Source: Aralia elata
Taxonomy: Eukaryota > Streptophyta > Magnoliopsida > Apiales > Araliaceae
Reading direction: 5' to 3'
Assembly: GCA_034770075.1 (NCBI GenBank)
Contig: CM068382.1
Location: 16,796,616 to 16,860,615 of the forward strand
Length of the DNA stretch: 64,000 bases
The notes beneath the pieces are model-generated. The model was not told the origin of the DNA. It saw only the letters and a list, made by a program, of their open reading frames with translations, and ran no database searches. The translations under genes were made by a program, and so were the position numbers. Shown here one piece after another: positions 61,001 to 64,000 of the stretch. Each line of letters starts with the position of its first letter. Within the stretch, counting starts at the first letter, position 1.

Positions 61001-61171
61001 TGAAAATGAACCCTATATGTAAACGTAACGCCAAGTGCATGAAAGCAAAAATAAACACCAAAACTTGAAGATTGTACTTACTTTGAAGTTATAATGGCGA
61101 ACTGCGGACTCTACTAATGCTGGAAACAGGACAGCTGCCATTAGCAGCATTGCGTTAAGCCGATATGCCAT
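58078..61171 (-). CDS. LAC4: Laccase, LAC4-like multicopper oxidase, six exons
   Basis: Secreted apoplastic p-diphenol:O2 oxidoreductase of the type that polymerises monolignols. Minus-strand exons 61171-61082, 60871-60720, 60250-60006, 59902-59774, 59338-58421 and 58208-58078, all GT-AG and in phase, give 554 aa (LAC4 about 558). Residues 1-24 form a signal peptide (MAYRLNAMLLMAAVLFPALV...). Copper motifs: HWHG (H80, H82), WHAH (H125, H127), HPTHLHG near the end of exon 5, and HCHLEVH (H517, C518, H519, H523) with Leu528 at the type-1 axial position. Many N-glycosylation sequons are visible. The neighbouring DIV-type MYB recalls the Arabidopsis LAC4 locus. Intron 2 carries a small MITE. No defects are seen. 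Confidence 0.95.
60521..60679. mobile_element. Small MITE in laccase intron 2
   Basis: Perfect inverted ends TGTTCTAAAAAT / ATTTTTAGAACA enclose 135 bp rich in CCTAGGC- and AAGGCCC-type motifs. No clear target duplication. It lies inside an intron and leaves splice sites untouched. Confidence 0.6.
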
Positions 61172-61935
61172 CCTCTTTGTGTGTGTGTGTGTGTGTTTGT
61201 GTCGTACTATTTTATGTATGTAGATGATTGAACCCTGCAGCTAGAATTATAGGGGATTTAAATAGAATTTCACTCAATGTCATTGTACTAAGTTAGGTAA
61301 CAAAGGTTAGACAGGCATGTATTATTTTGAGTTTTCTTGCATATTACATAATGTAGTTACCTGTCCATATGTATTATGTTTTGAAGTAAGCTACTAGGTT
61401 CTTGCCATTTTCAGTTGACTGAAACTGATGTGTGACCTGTGCTACTTGAAATATATGTCTCAGCTCTATCATCTCTCCTTCTTCCCATTTCTCCTAAATA
61501 TTAACAATTCAATTTAATTATTAGTCAATTTAATTAATTTTAGGAACTGATGATACTCTTCCAGAAGAGTACAATTGTACGGGATGGCGAAAAATATGGT
61601 GAAATTCTAGTCATTGAATCAGCTGAGAAATAGTTTTCACTCTAATGGTTAACATTTCATCATCTGTATCGATATCTCTTTACTGTCATCAAAATCAAAA
61701 ATCAAAATCACATGTTCCTACCTCTACTAAAAACTTGACAAGCATTCTGAACCTAACACAACTAAGTACAAAAACATACTTATGGTGTATAACTTGTGCA
61801 CTTGTTGGCAAATTGGACAAGAATAGAAACTTATTTATTATTGGCAATCTTAGTTTTTACACAACATAAATTCAAGTGGCATATGAATACAAAGGTACAT
61901 TGCTTAGATTTTGGATTAAGGCTAAAACATGCCAA
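61172..61935. other. Laccase promoter side and LFS-like 3' flank
   Basis: A (GT)n microsatellite (about 61178-61198) lies within 30 bases of the laccase ATG, so probably in its 5' UTR. No gene or clear TATA box was fixed. Confidence 0.4.
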
Positions 61936-62427
61936 TTAAACTGAACAGACTTGTTGAGAAGAAGCTTCTAAAGCAGCCTCAATCCTATTAATACAAGATT
62001 TATAGAGGAAGCCTAGATAATCTATTAGAATATCCTCATATGCACCTTCTAGAGGATTTATCTCAAATGACCAATTAACTAGTGTAGAATTGTCCCCGTA
62101 ATCTATAAGTTTCAATGAATTTACAGATCCATCTAAACCTACATTGCTTGCCTCCATTTTGTATACATAACTATGTGATGAGGGCTCCATGGAAACTAGC
62201 CTTTCCTTTATCCATGATCTGTCTCCATCTTCTTGTGGGAACATGAAGCCAGAAACTAGGCGAACGTAGCCTGGAAAGCCTTCCTTTCCATCCAAGTCAG
62301 TGCATTTTTCGATCATTGGCATCCATTCGGGGAGTCTATTAGTTTGGGACACCATGGTCCATACTTTATCAATGGGTGCACCAACTATGCCTTTAACTGC
62401 TCCTCGCCATTTCTTGTTTCCTGTCAT
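61936..62427 (-). CDS. Lachrymatory-factor-synthase-like SRPBCC protein
   Basis: A 163-aa protein of the Bet v I/START-like (polyketide cyclase/dehydrase) superfamily, starting at MTGNKKWRG on the minus strand. The order of motifs matches the onion lachrymatory factor synthase family: KWRGAVKGIV, VW...RLPEWMPMIEKC, GFPGYVRLVSGF, WIKERLVSME, SYVYKME, then NPLEGAYEDILIDYLGFLY. These proteins form a hydrophobic cavity; the substrate of non-Allium members is generally unknown, and sulfenic-acid chemistry should not be assumed here. An AG acceptor (62435-62434) immediately precedes the ATG, and a second AG (62422-62421) lies 13 bases on, so a 5' exon (non-coding or coding) is likely. Confidence 0.85.
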   Translation of the reverse strand: MTGNKKWRGAVKGIVGAPIDKVWTMVSQTNRLPEWMPMIEKCTDLDGKEGFPGYVRLVSGFMFPQEDGDRSWIKERLVSMEPSSHSYVYKMEASNVGLDGSVNSLKLIDYGDNSTLVNWSFEINPLEGAYEDILIDYLGFLYKSCINRIEAALEASSQQVCSV

Positions 62428-62654
62428 GTTTTCCTGCAAAAAAATACAGTAATACTTGAAAATGCTCGAGCTTAATCAGACAAATTATAGTGGTGAATCA
62501 CACATTTAAAAAGCTAAATTTGAATCAATATAAAATCAAATTAGTTAAAGCATGAAGTATATCATAGTTATGGGCAGGATGGACTAAAACCAGCAGAAAA
62601 TCAAATTACCCGCCATAGACTCATGAAAAAAGAATGCAAAGTACAGATGCATAC

Positions 62655-62772
62655 CATTTTTTTCTGTTTCTTGTTTGCTGACAAAATCTGTGAATTCCTC
62701 TGGTTTATGTGAAATATCTAATTTGGGTAATTTGATGTTAGGCCATAAGTAATCCACAGATTTCCCACACAA
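62655..62772 (-). other. Possible upstream coding exon of the LFS-like gene
   Basis: An open stretch (CGKSVDYLWPNIKLPK, then HKPEEFTDFVSKQETEKN) is bounded by TTTAG before it and GTATGC after it. It joins in phase to the second acceptor at 62421, giving ...ETEKN-GNKKWRG. It has no ATG of its own, so it would need a further 5' exon. I do not recognise the peptide; it may be a chance frame. Confidence 0.25.
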
Positions 62773-63044
62773 CTAAACTTGCTTAAATAAGATATTAATC
62801 TTAATCTTGTGAGTTGTGAAAGTATCGTAAGAAGCAAATATTTTGGCATTTTGTTAATTAGACAAAGCAGAGGTCACAAGGGGATAATTCCGAAGTTCAC
62901 ATTTCTAGGTATTTACAATATTTCAAAAGATGCATTAGAAGTTTATGTTATTATAAATTTTTGGCTTGATATTTTCATCTTATAAAATGCTATAAAAATG
63001 ATATACAAATCCTACTTATTGTAATAAAATGTCCCTGATAGCTA

Positions 63045-63250
63045 ATGTAACACCCCAGTCCCACATCAAAAGATATGAGAAAAAATTGTCTGAATATAAG
63101 GAATTAAATTACTGATAATAATGCTTTCAGTCGTAATCTTTTGAATGAGCCTATAGTGGGTTAAGATAACCTAAAAAAATACTATTGAGATTCGATTGAG
63201 ACTTCTTGGAATTTGACCCACCCGGGTTGTTTCAGCTAAGTTCATCCACA
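63045..63250. repeat. Dispersed TE fragment (GTCCCACATC type)
   Basis: TAATGTAACACCCCAGTCCC and the following 200 bp resemble the common plant retroelement-type sequence with a GATGTGGGACT motif (complement GTCCCACATC). A GATGTGGGACTA motif also occurs at about 20585. No bounded element. Confidence 0.3.
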
Positions 63251-63567
63251 CGGATTCTTTTGTTACTTCTACTACTACATTCATATAATACGTACCCATG
63301 AAAAAAAAATATCATACTATATGAATCTTGAAATCAAAGTATAACAAAGAATCCTCTTTTTGTAGTTTAAAAGCACATGTTTTGGGATGGACAATACATG
63401 TCGAGCAAAGCACTCAACCAAGACTACTTGACCTCTTCATCTTACAACAAACTTAACCTTGTCATTATAAGCTGGTTGTGTCTGCAATCTATCTATCTAC
63501 AAACTTGTACGTCTAGGAAGCACCTTAGTGCTAGCTGTTCTTGAAAGAGAGGAAATGGGAAGCTCAT

Positions 63568-63600
63568 TGGGGGGTGGGGGTGGAGGGGGTGGGGGGTGGG
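63568..63600. repeat. G-rich tract in SBPase 3' region
   Basis: GGGGGGTGGGGGTGGAGGGG-type run 12 bp downstream of the SBPase stop on the plus strand (C-rich on the mRNA strand). It is probably within the 3' UTR, and the complementary strand could form a G-quadruplex. Confidence 0.6.
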
Positions 63601-63611
63601 GTTCAGATAGA

Positions 63612-64000
63612 TTAAGCAGCAGCTCCAACTGGCACACCACCAGCTTTGAGCCTGGAGGATCCGTATAGCGTTTCTTCAAATCGAATAATCTCGTTCTTTG
63701 ATCCGTAAGCTACTTGCGTCCTGTCATCAAGATTAACAATAACTTTGTCTAGCACAGACTGTGTGCCATCACTACTATAGCCCCCGGCTTTCTCAATCAA
63801 GAGCCCCAAAGGAGCCACCTCAAATAGTAATCTAAGCTTCGCTTTAGTAGTTGGGGATATCACATTTGTGAACACGCCTTTCTCTTTCACAATAATCTGC
63901 AAATTTTAGAAGAATCAATCTCATTTTTATTTTTTTGAGACTTGTTAGAAGGTGCATCACTAGATGGTTAATTAAGAGAAAGACCTGGTTAACATCAGGC
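63612..64000 (-). CDS. SBPASE: Sedoheptulose-1,7-bisphosphatase, C-terminal part (gene continues past window)
   Basis: Chloroplast Calvin-Benson cycle enzyme converting sedoheptulose-1,7-bisphosphate to sedoheptulose-7-phosphate. The last minus-strand exon (63896-63612, 94 codons plus stop) reads IIVKEKGVFTNV, KAKLRLLFEVAPLGLLIEKA, GGYSSDGTQSVLDK, then DDRTQVAYGSKNEIIRFEET and a C-terminus GVPVGAAA. The preceding exon enters at the window edge (64000-63985, PDVNQ) with a GT-AG intron of 88 bp. The match to plant SBPase is close to the end of the protein. The N-terminal transit peptide, catalytic metal site and redox-active cysteines are outside the window. Confidence 0.95.

Noticed and set aside
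63497..63679. Minus-strand frame with a Pro run
   Set aside because: It overlaps the SBPase last exon in another frame and reads through the C-rich 3' UTR tract.

Overview
This is a piece of plant nuclear DNA, most likely from a eudicot. The genes have spliced eukaryotic exons and plant-specific products: a jasmonate receptor, a lignin-type laccase, a Calvin-cycle bisphosphatase and a DIVARICATA-type MYB. They sit in AT-rich DNA full of plant transposon classes (Stowaway, hAT-like and Mutator-like MITEs, a TRIM, a solo LTR). The species cannot be named from the window alone.

Layout. 1.2-7.4 kb, minus strand: an intact five-exon gene for the 25 kDa signal peptidase subunit (SPC25). 7.4-36 kb: about 29 kb of repeats holding only gene relics. 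These are exon 1 of a peroxisomal NAD carrier (PXN) with a stop at codon 2, an unidentified spliced fragment at 14.5-15.7 kb, and a cysteine-rich receptor (DUF26) gene cut off after its membrane segment. 36.5-48.1 kb, plus strand: two tandem, full-length COI1 genes, each with three exons, separated by a 600-bp hAT-type element. 48.5-53.5 kb: a transposon nest carrying a gene fragment and a piece of plastid trnL. 53.8-64 kb, minus strand: a MYB gene with a probable frameshift, a six-exon laccase, a lachrymatory-factor-synthase-like gene, and the 3' end of SBPase running off the window.

Context. From memory of the Arabidopsis map, COI1 (At2g39940), SPC25 (At2g39960) and PXN (At2g39970) are near neighbours, and LAC4 (At2g38080) lies beside a DIV-type MYB (At2g38090). 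The window therefore looks like an ancestral gene block inflated by transposons, in which PXN has decayed and COI1 has duplicated.

Most interesting points. COI1b carries His where Arabidopsis COI1 has ligand-contacting Tyr386, while COI1a keeps Tyr. SPC25 appears to contain a U12-type intron with rare AT-AA ends. A foldback element has arms made of oppositely oriented minisatellite arrays. Several insertions have exact target-site duplications, and one Stowaway has its empty site preserved in a sister repeat in the same window.
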